A stretch of DNA of 64,000 nt from Meconema thalassinum (GCA_946902985.2 OX336389.2:1082815788-1082879787), one strand, 5' to 3'; shown: positions 1 to 13,243, numbered from the stretch's first letter. Notes: generated from the letters alone by a model not told the origin. Numbers and translations are program-made.

Positions 1-320
1 TCTGGCGTGATTTCAAAGGGAGCGCGCTAATGACGTCAGTGAGCAGGTTCCGAGCTGTCAGCCCAGCAGAGTTTGAACGAGCCGCGTGTTTCACGTGGTG
101 CCAACGGAAGTTGAAAGCTATTATTCTTATAAAGCTTGTGTTATGGAAGAAGGTTATACCAGCACTTCAGAATGAAGTTAAGAGTAATTCACCAGCTTAT
201 TCCTGTTGTTTTATTGGAATTTACCAACCTTCTCGATCTTTCTATGGTTATAGCCAATAACACGTAAGATCCAACATTACGTAATGCGAGTTCACAGATC
301 GATATGTGTCCTTGGGACAG

Positions 321-330
321 TATATAAGCC
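321..330 (+). promoter_or_regulatory. LTR TATA box (5' LTR)
   Basis: TATATAAGCC is followed about 30 bp downstream by a CACACCTCACACC run and CAGTCATCGAG. It is conserved in the other LTR at 6301-6310. It is the likely core promoter; the start of transcription near 350 is inferred. Confidence 0.6.
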
Positions 331-505
331 AGCCCTGGTAGAGGTCAGGTACCTCACACCTCACACCGACACAGTCATCGAGTCGTCATAATAGTCCACG
401 CGTGTGTGTGTGTCCGCGACAGTGAAATACGCCGTTATTCTGAACGAGCGCTCCTTGGAGCTAGACAACCTATACAACGCCACTATGGCCGAGTGGACAT
501 AAACT

Positions 506-865
506 TTGTGCTACGATTGTGGTAATATAACAGTGCTTCGAAACTTAGAATATTCGCTGGTTGAACACTTCAACAAGATTCCAAGGTATGTGAGTGACTT
601 GTTACACAAGTATATGACTTTGTCTTGTGCTATTCCCACCACTTATATCAAACGTGAGAACTGGGACCACCACATTGAACATTTGCAAGTGAGAGTAAGC
701 TACCCTACCAACAGACATTTTTATGGGGAATTATCAGACCAGATTCCACCCTTGATTTATCAAAGACATTATCAACAGGAACTGTTACCTATTTTCTTGT
801 CCAGTCAGCCGCTGGATTACAAAAGTGAACTTCATTATTTGCAATGGGCCACGCTAGTAACATGA
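506..865 (+). other. Open frame inside the 5' LTR, unrecognised
   Basis: A 119-residue frame lies just downstream of the LTR promoter and begins MCYDCGNITVLRNLEY. In the 3' LTR the same frame opens further upstream (from 6384, with MCVSTTVKYAVI) but stops early at 6638 because of an indel near 6632. In the 5' copy a TAA (around 499-501) separates the two halves. The ancestral LTR may therefore have held a frame of about 150 residues or more. I recognise no family. It could be chance, or a small LTR-encoded protein. Comparing substitutions between the LTRs would tell. Confidence 0.3.
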
Positions 866-3036
866 CTTGTATGTATGAAGAACAGTCCCATGATAGAACA
901 ATTTCACTGCCCCAGTTAGTGAATATGGTTAGCAGCTAAGGCGGCGGAATGTGAGGAGATCATGCCAGAATGACCCATTAGGAACGAGGAGCAGGGCCAC
1001 CTGCGGCATATTTCTGTGATGGCAGGAGAGCGGCGCGCTATGAGCATGTCCCATGCCCAGCGTGTAGTATTCTCAGATCCATGGTGCCTGGATATGATCT
1101 GCGCCGATGGAGTTGAATGATTCAACATGTCCCATGTCCAGCATTTTAGTATTCTCAGATCCGTGGTGCTTGGGTTCGATCTGCACCGAGGGAGGTCAAC
1201 TCGCCACAGAAAACATGACACCGTAGATTTCCGATAAGCCTAAATAATTTCTGGAGCCATGAATTTTCCGCCATTCCGATAAAACCAATTCACTTTCTCT
1301 GTTACTATTAAGAAGCGCATTTATATTTAAATGATTGCACATGTTTAGGAGTAATTTTTCCTTACAGTCAAGTAGACTTGTAGCTGAGTGTGCATCCTCA
1401 ATATTTCGTGTTTGATATTGCAGTAATAAGATGGGAATTCTTACCCCATTCAGAACGCAGCAGAGTTATGACACTGTTTATGAATTAATATTTTTTCTTC
1501 TGCCTGACAGAATATATTTCTTCAATAATAATAATAATAAATATCTATGAATTAATATTGATAAATAATGAATTATGTGAACAATTATGGAAGTAATATT
1601 CCTTCAGAATGATAAATGAACGACTATGATAAAAGTTTTGAATATGATTAAACAATTAATTGTTAATGTAAAAATTGAGAGCATATATGTTGTGTTGTGC
1701 CAGTGCACTTTGTGAAAGGTTAATAGAGGCTTTAATCCTCATATGTTGTGGACGTAGCGGGAGTAATATCCTGAGAGCCACAGAAAGCTCTATGCTTGTT
1801 AATAGGAAATAAAATGGGAGATTTCGGGAGTCAGATCCTGTCCCATAAGCTTCAATATGTTTCAAATCTTAAAGATTTCCCATATGATATTATCAGCTAC
1901 AATGTCTAATTATTGCAAGCAATGTTGTCATGCCAATTTTTTTCATCTGAATTCATGTCCAGTGATTTAAAATCCTGAAATTATAAAGGATATTCCAAGC
2001 TAACTTCAAAGAAACCTAACTTTATTGTTATTATTATTATTATTATAAAATGTCAAATGTAAAGATTCAACTGCTGTTCCCAATAATAGTCAATATGCAT
2101 TGTATTTAATTGCGTTAAAAATTGTGTCGATTTTCTAAGAAAATCTAAAATGGAAGTATGAAACTTCGAGTGTGAAATTAATCCATGCTAGTGTCAGGAA
2201 TGTAAATATGTGAATTGTATATAAGTGAATAGGACGATTGAACAATACAACGTTATAGTGTGAAGTGAAATATAATTTTATGTCGTCTCTAAAATGTATA
2301 GATTAACAAATGAAAGTATAATTCATGAACATAGTCTAGCCCATCGGACAATATTAAATAAGACTATAGTTTATTTTGTTTGAGCGACATAGAATCCATT
2401 AGGGAATGCGTGTGCTATTTTTTATTTTTATTTTTATTTTTTATTTTTTTTGCTTCTGCCAGTCGGCAGAAATTTTCTGAATAAATTTTCTTGGTGAATT
2501 GGTTTATTTTAAAATATGTTTTAATTCTCTTGTTATATGTCTTGACTCTTTCCTTTTTCCTTTACAGGGAGCATGAATGCAGTGTCTAGTAATTACAGCC
2601 CAAGCCCAGAACGCCCTGAGAGAGATATCGTGGTAACACTGCATTTACTTCTACCTCGCATGTGGTTGTCTGTCACTCCAGGTGTACAGACGGGCACATA
2701 AGGAAGAGAAACATATGTGGGCCAACCTGTGGGGCCACGATAGCTACGATAGGTTCGATAGGCTTCGTTAGGACTCGTTAGGAGTAAGATAGCTCACTTG
2801 TTTGAGTATTGTTGTTTTTGGATTTTGATCCAATTTTTGAGTTAGAATTTTGTTTTGGTGACATATAACAGAGGTTAATGACATTTTTTTGTTATCGTTG
2901 TCATTTAAGTATATTAATTTTACGTTTTTCGGAAGGAAATTCATGGCTCTGAAATACTACACCACCTACTGTTAGCTGTAATTTCCTTTAGTGTCTGGTG
3001 ATGGTTCTTCTCACTAATTGCCATTGATTATATTGT

Positions 3037-5619
3037 GTGATTATGTCTGATAATGAACTGAAAACTTTACTAATGTCTCTGAATGACAAAATGGCAGAGA
3101 ACTCTCTAGTTTTAGATTCCCTGCAAACAAAAATGAAGGAAACTTCTGATGCTCTCCCAGCAGCAGATGAAAATGTTAATACTAATGCAAAAATCTTAGA
3201 AGATAGGATTAATGCTACCTTAGAAACTATCCAAGTCACTTCCAAAGAACTTAGGGTAAAATTGAAAATAAAATTGATGAAAATTCTGAATCGCTTGAAC
3301 TTAAAATTCAATGTGGCTCCAAAGAACTTGAAGGTAAAATTGAAGGTAAAATTCACAGTAGCTCCAAAGAACTTGAAGGTAAAATTCAAGGTAGTTCCTG
3401 AGAGCTAGGAACTAAAATTGACAGTATCTCTAATTTGTTAGAAAAGAAAATTTTGGAGAATTCTGAATCTTTTGAAAAACAAATTAAGTTAGTAGAAGCC
3501 AATTTAGAATGTCAGATTATTGATAATTCTGCTGCACTCACCTTGACAGAGAATAGGGTCAAAAGTAATTACTTAGCGCATGAAAAGCAAATACATTCCA
3601 TTGAAAAGAAAATTCAGGAAAATTCTAGTACCTTAGAAGCTCATATCGGATTGGTGGAGAGTCGGGTTCTAGAAAAATGTTTTAAGTTTGAGGAAAACGT
3701 GGCGAAAACTCGTGAAGAGATAGAGCAATTAGAAGAGGCAGTTATTAAGAAAGCTCAAAGATATGTTGTGAAATTAGAAGATGAGGCTAGCTGTATGGAA
3801 GAGAGATTAGAAGAAAAGATTAATGATGTCTCGGATAATGTTATAACCCAGATACAGTCTAAAATTTCGGAAAAATACTATTTTTGAAAATATGCAAAGA
3901 CAGATACTGACATGCGTAGCTAAAGAAGTAGAAGACGATTTGAAAGAGGTTCATAAAGCCGTCAGGACATGCAATTACCACCTTAAAAAGGACGTGGGGG
4001 TAATTCAAGAGGATGTAGCAAAAATTGGAGAAATAGTCACGAAGGATTTGACCAAAAGAGTGTCAGATTCCGAGAAAATTTTGAGTCGCATAGAAACCTA
4101 TAACCAGGATTTTCATGACGACTTTAATAAAATAAAAAGGAAAATCGAGACCGATTTTAGTAAAATAAAAAGGAAAATCGAGACCGAAACAGTAACTACC
4201 ACGGAGTTACAGAGTGCTCAGGAGCAAATGAAATCTGAACGGGTGGAACAGCTTAAGGCCGGAGTTGTAGAAACACCACCTGAAGGGTTGAACACTGAAA
4301 TATCCCAAGTTAGGGCGGAAATTTCTAAATTTCAGCCAGAAATATCCCAAATCAGAGAGGAAATTTCTAAAATGCAGCCGGATCACTTAAAAACCGAAAT
4401 GTTGGAACAATTGAAGATGGATGCTTCCAAATTTTTAAAATCCGAAATATTGGAACAATTAAGGGTCGAAATTTCCAAATTGTCACCTGAACGAGTAACA
4501 TCGGACAGCAGGGATTATAGGAAGGCAGAAAGCGAAAAAACGCCCTCTAATGATATTCAAGCAGCTGCTTCTGCATTAGAGAACAAAACGAGGTCTACGG
4601 AAATGGAATACCAATCAGGAATAGGATCCAAACACTTTAACATGACAAATGCCAATACACCTCATTCTCACTTCAGTCCAACATCTGGTCATGATTCAGT
4701 GATGACAGTCATCAAGAGCAAAGCTAAAAAACCAGCCAAGTTTAGTGGTGTAGGTACCGTTACCCCGGTAGAATTTCTTAGAGAAGCCCAGGATTACCTA
4801 TCGGAAATGAGAGTTTCACCAGCTAGGGAGGTGAAAGTGATAGGCAAACTGCTTGAGGGTCCCGCACTTTTATGGTATCGCGCTTTTAGGTACACCATGA
4901 CAGATTTCGAAGATTTCTCTAAAAATCTCTTGAAGAAATTTTGGTCCCCAGAAATCCAGCTGGACATTCGTTCTGAGGCCTACTCAAAAAAGTTTTCTAA
5001 TACCCAACCTACGCAGTATTCAAGTTACTTCGCAAGCCAGTTTTCAAAACTAAAATTTCTGCAGCCTCCAATGCCAGTGTCTGAATTAATTACGGCATTG
5101 GCACGTCAGTTCCCGTTAGAGGTCCAGACAACGCTGATAGCTGCTGGAGCAGAAAATCTGGAAGACCTGGACGAAGTTCTTCAACGTTTAGATCACGTCA
5201 GCAACCAGCATTTTCGGGAGAGGAACGTCAGGCCAGATCCTCGAACCATTAACCTGGTAATGACAGACCGACATTGCCAAACGCAGAGTGGTGATAATGA
5301 GAGGAATTACCAACCACGTGACAATCGTAAGGGAAGACCACGACAGAAATCCTATGGCGGGAGATACCAAGGACAATATCCCCAGTATGAGAGAAGAGGG
5401 AGATATCGCCGTGGGAGACAGTACGACTCCAGAAGGAATAACTCGAATTGGAGAAACGGAGACGATAGGAATAACCAGAAATTCCAGAATCAGAAAAATC
5501 AGAACTCCCGGGATGCCAACAATCGCCAGTACTTGGAAGAGAGGCATAAAGAAAGTATGAAATACTTAGGGGAGCTTACCCAACTGAACGAGACGGAAGG
5601 GCCTAAACCTGGAACTTAA
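3037..5619 (+). pseudogene. gag: Retrotransposon Gag polyprotein (long coiled coil plus Gag core), frameshifted
   Basis: The reading frame runs through three segments (3037-3408, 3435-3887, 3892-5619), broken by a frameshift near 3255, an in-frame TGA near 3400 and a frameshift at an A-run near 3870. The first roughly 500 residues are heptad-rich coiled coil with short internal repeats (KELEGKI type). The Gag core lies around 4730-5210, with WYRAFRYTMTDFEDF, KFW and FASQFSKLKFLQPP motifs. The C-terminus is Arg/Asn/Gln-rich (5290-5540) and lacks a CCHC zinc knuckle; it probably binds RNA through basic residues (inference). The core aligns by eye with the minus-strand Gag at 60794-59835. The start is chosen as MSDNELKTLL, the first ATG after the LTR that opens the coil. 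Confidence 0.8.
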
Positions 5620-5630
5620 AAGGAAGGCAA

Positions 5631-5849
5631 ATGAAAGGAGAAAGCACCGCTTTACGGAAGATTGACCTAGAGCAAGGAGAATGTTTCACACCGATTATCT
5701 TATGGAAGACCACTGAAGAGGATTTGATTGAGGAAGAAATTAGATGGAACCAAATCATCAAAGAAGAAGTAGATGACAGGGCGAAGAACACCATATTTAA
5801 CCCAAAGGAGGAAATACACGAACTGGAGAAGTTCAGAGAACACATTTAA
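5631..5849 (+). other. Small acidic frame after gag
   Basis: A 72-residue frame rich in Glu and Lys (FTPIILWKTTEEDLIEEEIR) lies between the Gag stop and the 3' LTR. No aspartic-protease DTG triad is visible. It may be a relic of the gag-pol junction of an autonomous ancestor, or chance. A purine-rich stretch follows at about 5890-5925 and could serve as the polypurine tract. Confidence 0.3.
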
Positions 5850-5980
5850 TGCAGCCAGCTTGAGATTGTATCACGCCGAATAAGAAGAGGAAACCTCGAG
5901 GGAAATGAAAAATAAAAACTAGAAGATTTTTTTATTATTGATGCGGTAGGCGGCGTACGAACCCATTTACGATGGTGTGG

Positions 5981-8678
5981 TCTGGCGTGATTTCAAAGGG
6001 AGCTCGCTAATGACGTCAGCGAGCAGGTTCCGAGCTGTCAGCCCAGCAGAGTTTGAACGAGCCGCATGTTTCACGTGATGCCAACGGAAGTTGAAAGCTA
6101 TTATTCTTATAAAGCTTGTGTTATGGAAGAAGGTTATACCAGCACTTCAGAATGAAGTTAGCAGTAATTCACCAGCTTATTCCTGTTGTTTTATTGGAAT
6201 TTACCAACATTCTCGATCTTTCTATGATTATAGCCAATGGCACGTAAGATCCAACAATGCGTAATGCGAGTTCACAGATCGATATGTGTCCTTGGGACAG
6301 TATATAAGCCAGCCCTGGTAGAGGTCAGGTACCTCACACCTCACACCAACACAGTCATCGAGTCGTCATAATAGTCCACGTGTATGTGTGTGTCCACGAC
6401 AGTGAAATACGCCGTTATTCTGAACGAGCGCTCCTTGGAGCTAGGCAACATATACAACGCCACTATGCCCGAGTGGACATTGACTTTGTGCTACGATTGT
6501 GGTAATATAACAGTGCTTCGAAACTTAGAATATTCGCTGGTTGAACACTTCAACAAGATTCCAAGGTATGTGAGTGACTTGTTACACAAGTATATGACTT
6601 TGTCTTGTGCTATTCCCACCACTTATATCAAAACATGAGAACTGGGACCACCACATTGAACATTTGCAAGTGAGAGTAGGCTACCCCACCAACAGACATT
6701 TTTACGGGAATTATCAGTCCAGATTCCACCCTTGATTGATCAAAGACATTATCAACAGGAACTGTTACCTATTTTCTTGTCCAGTCAGCCGCTGGATTAC
6801 ATAAGTGAACTTCATTATTTGCAATGGGCCACGCTAGTAACATGACTTGTATGTATGAAGAACAGTCCCGTGATAGAACAATTTCACTGCCCCAGTTAGT
6901 GAATATGGTTAGCAGCTAAGTCGGCAGAATGTGAGGAGATCATGCCAGATTGACCCATTAGGAACGAGGAGCAGGGCCACCTGCGGCATATTTCTGTGAT
7001 GGCAGGAGAGCGGCGCGCTATGAGCATGTCCCATGCCCAGCGTGTAGTATTCTCAGATCCGTGGTGCCTGGATTTGATCTGCGCCGAAGGAGTTGAATGC
7101 TTCAACATGTCCCTTGTCCAGCATTTTAGTATTCTCAGATCCGTGGTGCTTGGGTTCGATCTGCACCGAGGGAGGTCAACTCGCCACAGAAAAGATGATA
7201 CCGTAGACTTCCGAAAAGCCTAAATAATTTCTGGAGCCATGAATTTTCCGCCATTCCGATAAAACCAATTCACTTTCTCTGTTATTATTAAGAAGCGCAT
7301 TTATATTTAAATGATTGCACATGTTTAGGAGTAAAGTTTCCTTACAGTCAAGTAGACTTGTAGCTGAGGTGCATCCTCAATATTTCGTTTTTTATATTGC
7401 AGTAATAAGATGGGAATTCTTACCCCATTCAGAACGCAGCAGAGTTATGACACAGTTTATGAATTAATATTTTTTCTTCTGCCTGACAGAATATATTTCT
7501 TCAATAATAATAATAATAATAATAATTGTCTATGCATTAATACTGATAAATAATGAATTATGTGAACAATTATGGAAGTAATAATCCTTCAGAATGACAA
7601 ATGAAAGACTATGATAATAGTTTTGAATATGATTAAACAATTAATAAATTGAGAGCATACGATTCGTTATCGTCTAGGGTTTTGTTAAATGAAGCTGTAT
7701 TGATGTTGTGTTGTGCCAGTGCACTTTGTGAAAGGTTAATAGAGGCTTTGATCCTCATATGTTGTGGACGTAGCGGGAGTAATATCCTGAGAGCCACAGA
7801 AAGCTGTATGGTTGTTAATAGGAAATAAAATAAAATGGGATATTTCGGGAGTCAGATCCTGTCCCATAATCTTCAATATGTTTCAAATCTTTAAGATTTC
7901 CCATATGATATTATCAGCTACAATGTTTAATTATTACAAGCAATGTTGTCATGCCAATTTTTTTCATCTGAATTCATGTCCAGTGATTTAAAATCCTGAA
8001 ATTATAAGGGATATTCCAAGCTAACTTCAAAGAAACATAACTTTATTTTTATTATTATTATAAAATGTCAAATGTAAAGATTCAACTGCTGTGCCCAAGA
8101 ATAGTCAATTGCGTTAAAAATTGTGTCGATTTTCTAAGAAAATCTAAAATGGAAGTATGAAACTTCGAGTGTGAAATTAATCCATGCTAGTGTCAGGAAT
8201 GTAAATATGTGAATTGTATATAAGTGAATAGGACGATTGAACAATACAACGTTATAGTGTGAAGTGAAATATAATTGTATGTCGTCTCTAAAATGTATAG
8301 ATTAACAAATGAAAGTATAATTCATGAACATAGTGTAGCCCATCGGACAATATTAAATAAGACTATAGTTTATTTTGTTTGAGCGGCATAGAATCCATTA
8401 GGGAATGCGAGTGCTATTTCTTTTTTTTTTTGCTTCTGCCAGTCGGCAGAAATTTTCAGAAAAAAAATTCTTGGTGAATTGGTTTATTTTAAAATATGTT
8501 TTTAATTCTCTTGTTATATGTCATGACTCTTTCCTTTTTCCTTTACGGGGAGCATGAATGCAGTGTCTTGTAATTACAGCCCAAGTCCAGAACGCCCTGA
8601 GAGAGATCTCGTGCTAACACTGCATTTACTGCTAACTCGCATGTGGTTGTCTGTCACTCCAGGTGTACAGACGGGCAC
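5981..8678 (+). repeat. 3' LTR (about 2.7 kb)
   Basis: Direct repeat of 1-2697. A TG suitable as a start lies at 5976 or 5978, but the exact boundary is undecided because the other copy is cut by the window edge. It ends ACAGACGGGCAC at 8678; the right flank begins GGTTTATTTTC. The LTRs differ by scattered substitutions and short indels, so the insertion is not very recent. Confidence 0.8.
6301..6310 (+). promoter_or_regulatory. LTR TATA box (3' LTR)
   Basis: TATATAAGCC in the same context as 321-330. In this position it could drive read-through transcription into the right flank (inference). Confidence 0.5.
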
Positions 8679-10268
8679 GGTTTATTTTCAGAATTGGAGA
8701 TTCCGAGGGACACCTGAACTGGGTCCCTTTCCTCTTTTTTTATTGACTTTGGGATATACCCTCTAAATCAGGTGGCTTCAATTCATGGTCCATGAATCTT
8801 AGATTAGTTCAAGAGCGGCTCATCAGTAAAAAGGATTTTGAATACTTCTGCTCTAAATGTACACCGAATACTAGAATTAACTAATCAAATTAAAACGCTT
8901 GACATTCTCTTTTAGCAAGGTTTCTCTCTTATTGGAAATAGTCTTGCTGACTCTTCCTTAAAGGGAAATATACTGAACTGTAATTAAGACTGTTGGTTTA
9001 ACATCAGAAATAATTCCAGCGCCTTACACAATTTTGTTACTAAATTAGTTCATGAAAAGAATAAATGAAATGTTGGAAACTGGCGATGATTCTGATAATT
9101 TTCACACCTCTGTTGGACGATGTCCCATCCCCTTAAATAAATATAACAATAATTATAATTAATTCCTCTCTTAAAATAGTGGAGTTACTGAGTTTCAGTG
9201 GTTCCCAAGAGTGGCAGCATTTCTCTTAAGATTGACGAAGCCCCTAGTAATATGAGTAGGCAATATATATATTTACATGTTCATTTTTCTACGTTTCTTG
9301 ACAGAAGAAAATAACCTTACGTGAAATGTTGTGACGGACTGTATATCCTTGTGCGCCTGTAGGGCCTGACTGTCTCACGGAAAGGAATGTTCCGCATTCA
9401 TGAACTGTTCTAGCTATAGGCTTAATAGTTGACGCTAGACCAAGACGATTTATACGTTTCATTTCTACTTATGGTGTTTATAACTTACCTTAATATTAGG
9501 AAATTTTATATGTGAATCTTTTGATCAAGGATGAAGAGATTAAGGAGAACAAATAATGTGTAATAGATCTGTAAAATATTCTCACATACTTTTTAAGAAG
9601 TGTACAATTTTTCCTAGTTTCGCGTATCTCGCAGGAGCAGTTTCAGACAAACGTGTGCCATTAAGGAACATTGCAACTACAATATCCATCCTCATTGATA
9701 CAAGTTCCATATTTCCAACTAGCAAGTTTTTTATTATTATTATTATTATTTTTTAAGAAAACCTAAATATTTAACCCCGAATTTCGATTTTAGAAATCAA
9801 ATTCTATAAATGCCATCCTACTACTTACCTAAGTTATTAAACCAAGTAGATTCCGAAACATTTTCTTTATTCCAAGAGTTCAAACGGACTGCCATGAAAA
9901 CTCACCTATCAATAGAATATTATCTCATGAAATAAAGTTCATCATCTTGATTTAGATATTTTCAGTGTGTCATAAAACCAGTTTGTAGCGTCCTTTGATA
10001 AACTGTAAGATGTAATATATTGCACTGGTTTTAAATTCAGTCTTCTCTTACCTAACCCTTCTTTTCTTCTTCTCTTTTTTCACGTGAATCTTTATTTTTA
10101 TGTATCTCTTGTACCTCTATTTATATGCTGCTGTATTTTATCTTATTCTATCAGTGGGCTTTTTAATTGGGACTTCCTGTAATGTTCACAACAGCACAAA
10201 CACATTTTAAAAAAGTAAATAAATAAATAAATCTCTACTTAGTATAAAACAAAGTCCCCGATTCTTGG
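8679..10268. other. Unassigned AT-rich flank
   Basis: No frame here resembles a known protein. It contains a short (ATT)n tract near 9730-9752 and otherwise unremarkable AT-rich sequence. Confidence 0.5.
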
Positions 10269-10673
10269 ATGTCACGGGTTATCTCGAGAACCTCAGGATC
10301 GATTTTAGTGCGGTTTTCACCATTCTGTAAAGGATATCTCGAGGATGATTTCTGTAAAAAAATATTTATGATCAAAGGAAGCCGAGCAGTAACGAATTCA
10401 GTGAAAATGTCGGGAAAAAACCTGGCGTCCGAGCGCTTTGTAAGCTTACGCTGGGCAAAGCGTTATAAATATCTAAATACTATGAGTGTAAGAATTGTTC
10501 AACATGAAAAGTTCTACAAAAAAAAGTCTGCGAGAGCATATCTCTATCTTCAATACATCGCCCACTATAAGTGTTTTTACGTTTTCATTTCTTCCAACCA
10601 TGTCCATTCAAATATCAAGGCGACAGTTTACGAGCTAGCTAAGGGCGAGTCTATCACCCCTGTTACAGCCTAA
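10269..10673 (+). other. Hypothetical 134-residue frame
   Basis: An isolated open frame with a basic middle segment (MSGKNLASERFVSLRWAKRY). No motif, signal peptide or domain is recognised, and no splice context or neighbour supports it. It could be chance in unassigned DNA. Confidence 0.15.
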
Positions 10674-10770
10674 CTAGCGGGCGAACCTATTACCCCAGAT
10701 ACAGCCAGCAGCAAGCCATCGAGTCATGTTGAGTTAAGACTTCCGAGAAGGGTGATTGTGTTTGGAGTTC

Positions 10771-11004
10771 CCTGGAAGTGCAACTCGGCTTTTCTTCATT
10801 TTGCCTGTAAATTTTCGTTCCGAAAGAAAACCAGTCAGATTAAGATTGGACGGAAGGGGGATTTGTGTTTCATGCACCTCGCCATTTCCTGGAAGTGCAA
10901 CTCGGCTTTTCTTCTTTTCGCCTGTGAACTTTTCGTTCCGCAAAATACACAGTCAATTTAAGATTGGATGGAAGGGGGATTTGTGTTTCATGCACCTCGC
11001 CATT
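10771..11004. repeat. Two-copy tandem duplication, about 118 bp
   Basis: CCTGGAAGTGCAACTCGGCT occurs at 10771 and 10888, and CATGCACCTCGCCAT at 10871 and 10989. The two units are nearly identical. Open frames crossing them on either strand simply read the duplication. Confidence 0.75.
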
Positions 11005-11019
11005 TTAAATTACGTCTGA

Positions 11020-12320
11020 CAAGAATTCGTTATAATTAATAGTCCAGTCAGTGATTTTAAGCCATCATGCCGAGATGTAAAACGGATATAGGTCACAATT
11101 CATTGACATCGAAAAATACGAGCCTTACAGTAGTCGCATATGATGTGTAACATCTGACATAGAAGAAACCTCACGTGAAATTGTTGATACACCGGTATTT
11201 TATACTATTATTGGAACACATAATAATCTATTGTAAAAGGGAGTGTTTTACAGATATTGTCGTTTATAATACGGAACTCATTTTATTAGATGATTTGTAG
11301 CTTCCACCAGCACTAGCCTAAATAAAGAATACGATATGGATCAACTAGATTAATAGACGCAACACCGCTCATAACCTTAAATTCCTTATAAACAGGTCCT
11401 CTTGATTCACAGACCAACACGTAATTTCATATGGATTCTGTTAAAACGAGTCATATTGATATGATAAATATCGTTTAAAATGATAATCTGGTAGCAAAAC
11501 TATCTACCCCGTCCGGGATTCGAACCCGAGTTCTCTGGATTCACAGTCATAGGCGTTAACCGCACAGCTATTTCGACTACGAAAATATTGTGCACAAGAT
11601 GGTAACTTATTTCCACGTTCCAATAATACTGCATTACGGAATTAAGTTTCATTTATATTTTGCTTGTTTCGATAATGTTCCTGCTTGAAATTGAGTTTAA
11701 AATGCCTTATAAAAAGGCCCTCTTGTGCGTAAAGAGAATGTATTCCGCAATAGTTCATGAAGGCTTGCTCAATTCTTGTATAACCACAACGATTATATTA
11801 TATTGATGACTGCATTACCGTTATGTGGGTTAATATTTGAATAGCCATTGTGCAGAAAAATAATACCGGCAATGCCGACTACTTACAATGTTTGATATTA
11901 AGGCATTTTACCATTTAAATTCTGATACGAAGACTTCGAACATGTACCATGTCATTTGTTTCAATCACTTGACACCAGAGTTCGCATGAGCGTTTACCGT
12001 TCAGTATGTCATATACATTCCGCATGGCCGAGAGTACGTCATGGCATCAATTTCCGACACGGCGCGCTCTTTGTTTCTTTTATCACTGCCAGCTGGATCT
12101 TACCACTGCCAGCTGGATCGATCGATCGAGTTGGCAGTGCGTCTTACACTTCCGTTCGATCCACCACTGCCAGCTGGTGCCACCTCGATCGTTCCGATCC
12201 ACTTCCGTCCCATTTTTCAAAATCACTCCCACAAAAATATCCAGCAACCGAGTGGAAAGATGTTACACATAAAAAAAACGCTTATCACGTAACAATGAAA
12301 CAGAGCAACACATAATTTCT
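11020..12320. other. Unassigned region left of the Helitron remnant
   Basis: Apart from the tRNA-like piece at 11.5 kb there is nothing I can name. Around 12090-12180 the word CCACTGCCAGCTGG recurs three times (degenerate short repeats). The 5' part of the Helitron, including any Rep (HUH) domain, is not recognisable here. Confidence 0.4.
11504..11578 (-). repeat. tRNA-like SINE head or tRNA relic
   Basis: On the minus strand, GGGTTCGAATCCCGGAC matches a pol III B box with T-arm, preceded by an A-box-like TAGCTGTGCGGTTAACGCC. The acceptor arms pair poorly, so this is more likely a SINE head than a working tRNA. Confidence 0.45.
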
Positions 12321-13243
12321 CGATTGTCACAAGAGAAAGAAAGACTTCGTCCTCGGCTCCTTCAAACCGTTGCTCAAGAAGAGCACCGTCTGAACCACGA
12401 TCAGAAACAAGCTTATGACACCATCATATCTAGCATCACTAAGAAGAAAGGTAAGATATCTTTCCTTGATGCCCCTGGAGGCACAGGCAAAACGTTCTTG
12501 ATTAATTTGTTGCTCGCCAAAGTGAGGCCTGCTGTTAATATTGCTCTTGCCGTCGCATCATCTGGAATTGCAGCCTTCATTTTGGAAGGGGGAAGGACAT
12601 CACATGCAACATTTAAACTTCCTTTGAAAGTCAACAGGTATGATGGAAGCTTATGTAATATTTCTAAACAAAGTAACACTGCTAGTTTAACCCAACATTA
12701 TTGTTCTTTAGTTGTACGGGATGATGCTACAATGTCGCACAAAACTTCTGTTGAAGCTGTAGACAGGACCTTGCGTGATCCAAGGAATCGGAACACACCT
12801 ATGGGTGGCTGCACAGTTTCGTTCGCCGGAGATTTTCGTCAAATCTTACCAGTTTTTACCAGGGTAACGAGAGCCGACGAAGTGAACGCTTCATTAGAAA
12901 GATCTTACATCTGGCCGGATATAACAAAATTGGCACTCAAAACTAACATGAGAGTAGGCCTACTCTTATCTTCAGAAGATAATAGTCTGTTTGCTAATTT
13001 GTTACTTAGAGTTGGAAATGGAGATATACCCGTTATTGACGGGAAAATACCCTCAGTCACGATTTCTGTGTTTTAGTAAGCAGCATTCAAGAATTGATTG
13101 ATAGCGTGTATCCTCAAATCCATTACCTATCTAAAAAGTCTCATTCATGGTTTAAAGAAAGAGCAATATTATCGCCGAAAAACGAACAAGTTGAGAAAAT
13201 CAATGACTTGGTGTTCTCCAAATTCACTGCCCAGGCTCAAGTA

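Larger units (their letters stand above)
1..2697 (+). repeat. 5' LTR (about 2.7 kb)
   Basis: It matches 5981-8678 nearly throughout, with small indels such as different (TAA)n and T-tract lengths and a short deletion near 7,640. Both copies end in ACAGACGGGCAC, after which their flanks diverge. The start is cut by, or coincides with, the window edge. An internal duplication of about 80 bp repeats a word built on GTATTCTCAGATCC (around 1065 and 1150). The LTR is unusually long for an insect retroelement. Confidence 0.82.
1..8678 (+). mobile_element. Gag-only LTR retrotransposon with very long LTRs
   Basis: Positions 1-2697 and 5981-8678 are a long, highly similar direct repeat, with a coding interior between them. 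The interior of about 3.3 kb holds one long gag-like region and no recognisable protease, RT, RNase H or integrase. This is the layout of a non-autonomous gag-bearing LTR element (compare plant TR-GAG elements, established knowledge). The Gag core resembles that of the Ty3/gypsy element at 61.6-53.2 kb, so trans-mobilisation by such a relative is an inference. The true left end may lie just outside the window, because the LTR start cannot be fixed from one copy. Confidence 0.8.

Noticed and set aside
5188..5547. Minus-strand hydrophobic frame of 119 residues
   Set aside because: Antisense of the Arg-rich Gag C-terminus; composition effect.
11504..11578. Functional tRNA gene on the minus strand
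   Set aside because: The B box is good but the acceptor stem does not pair; more likely a SINE head.
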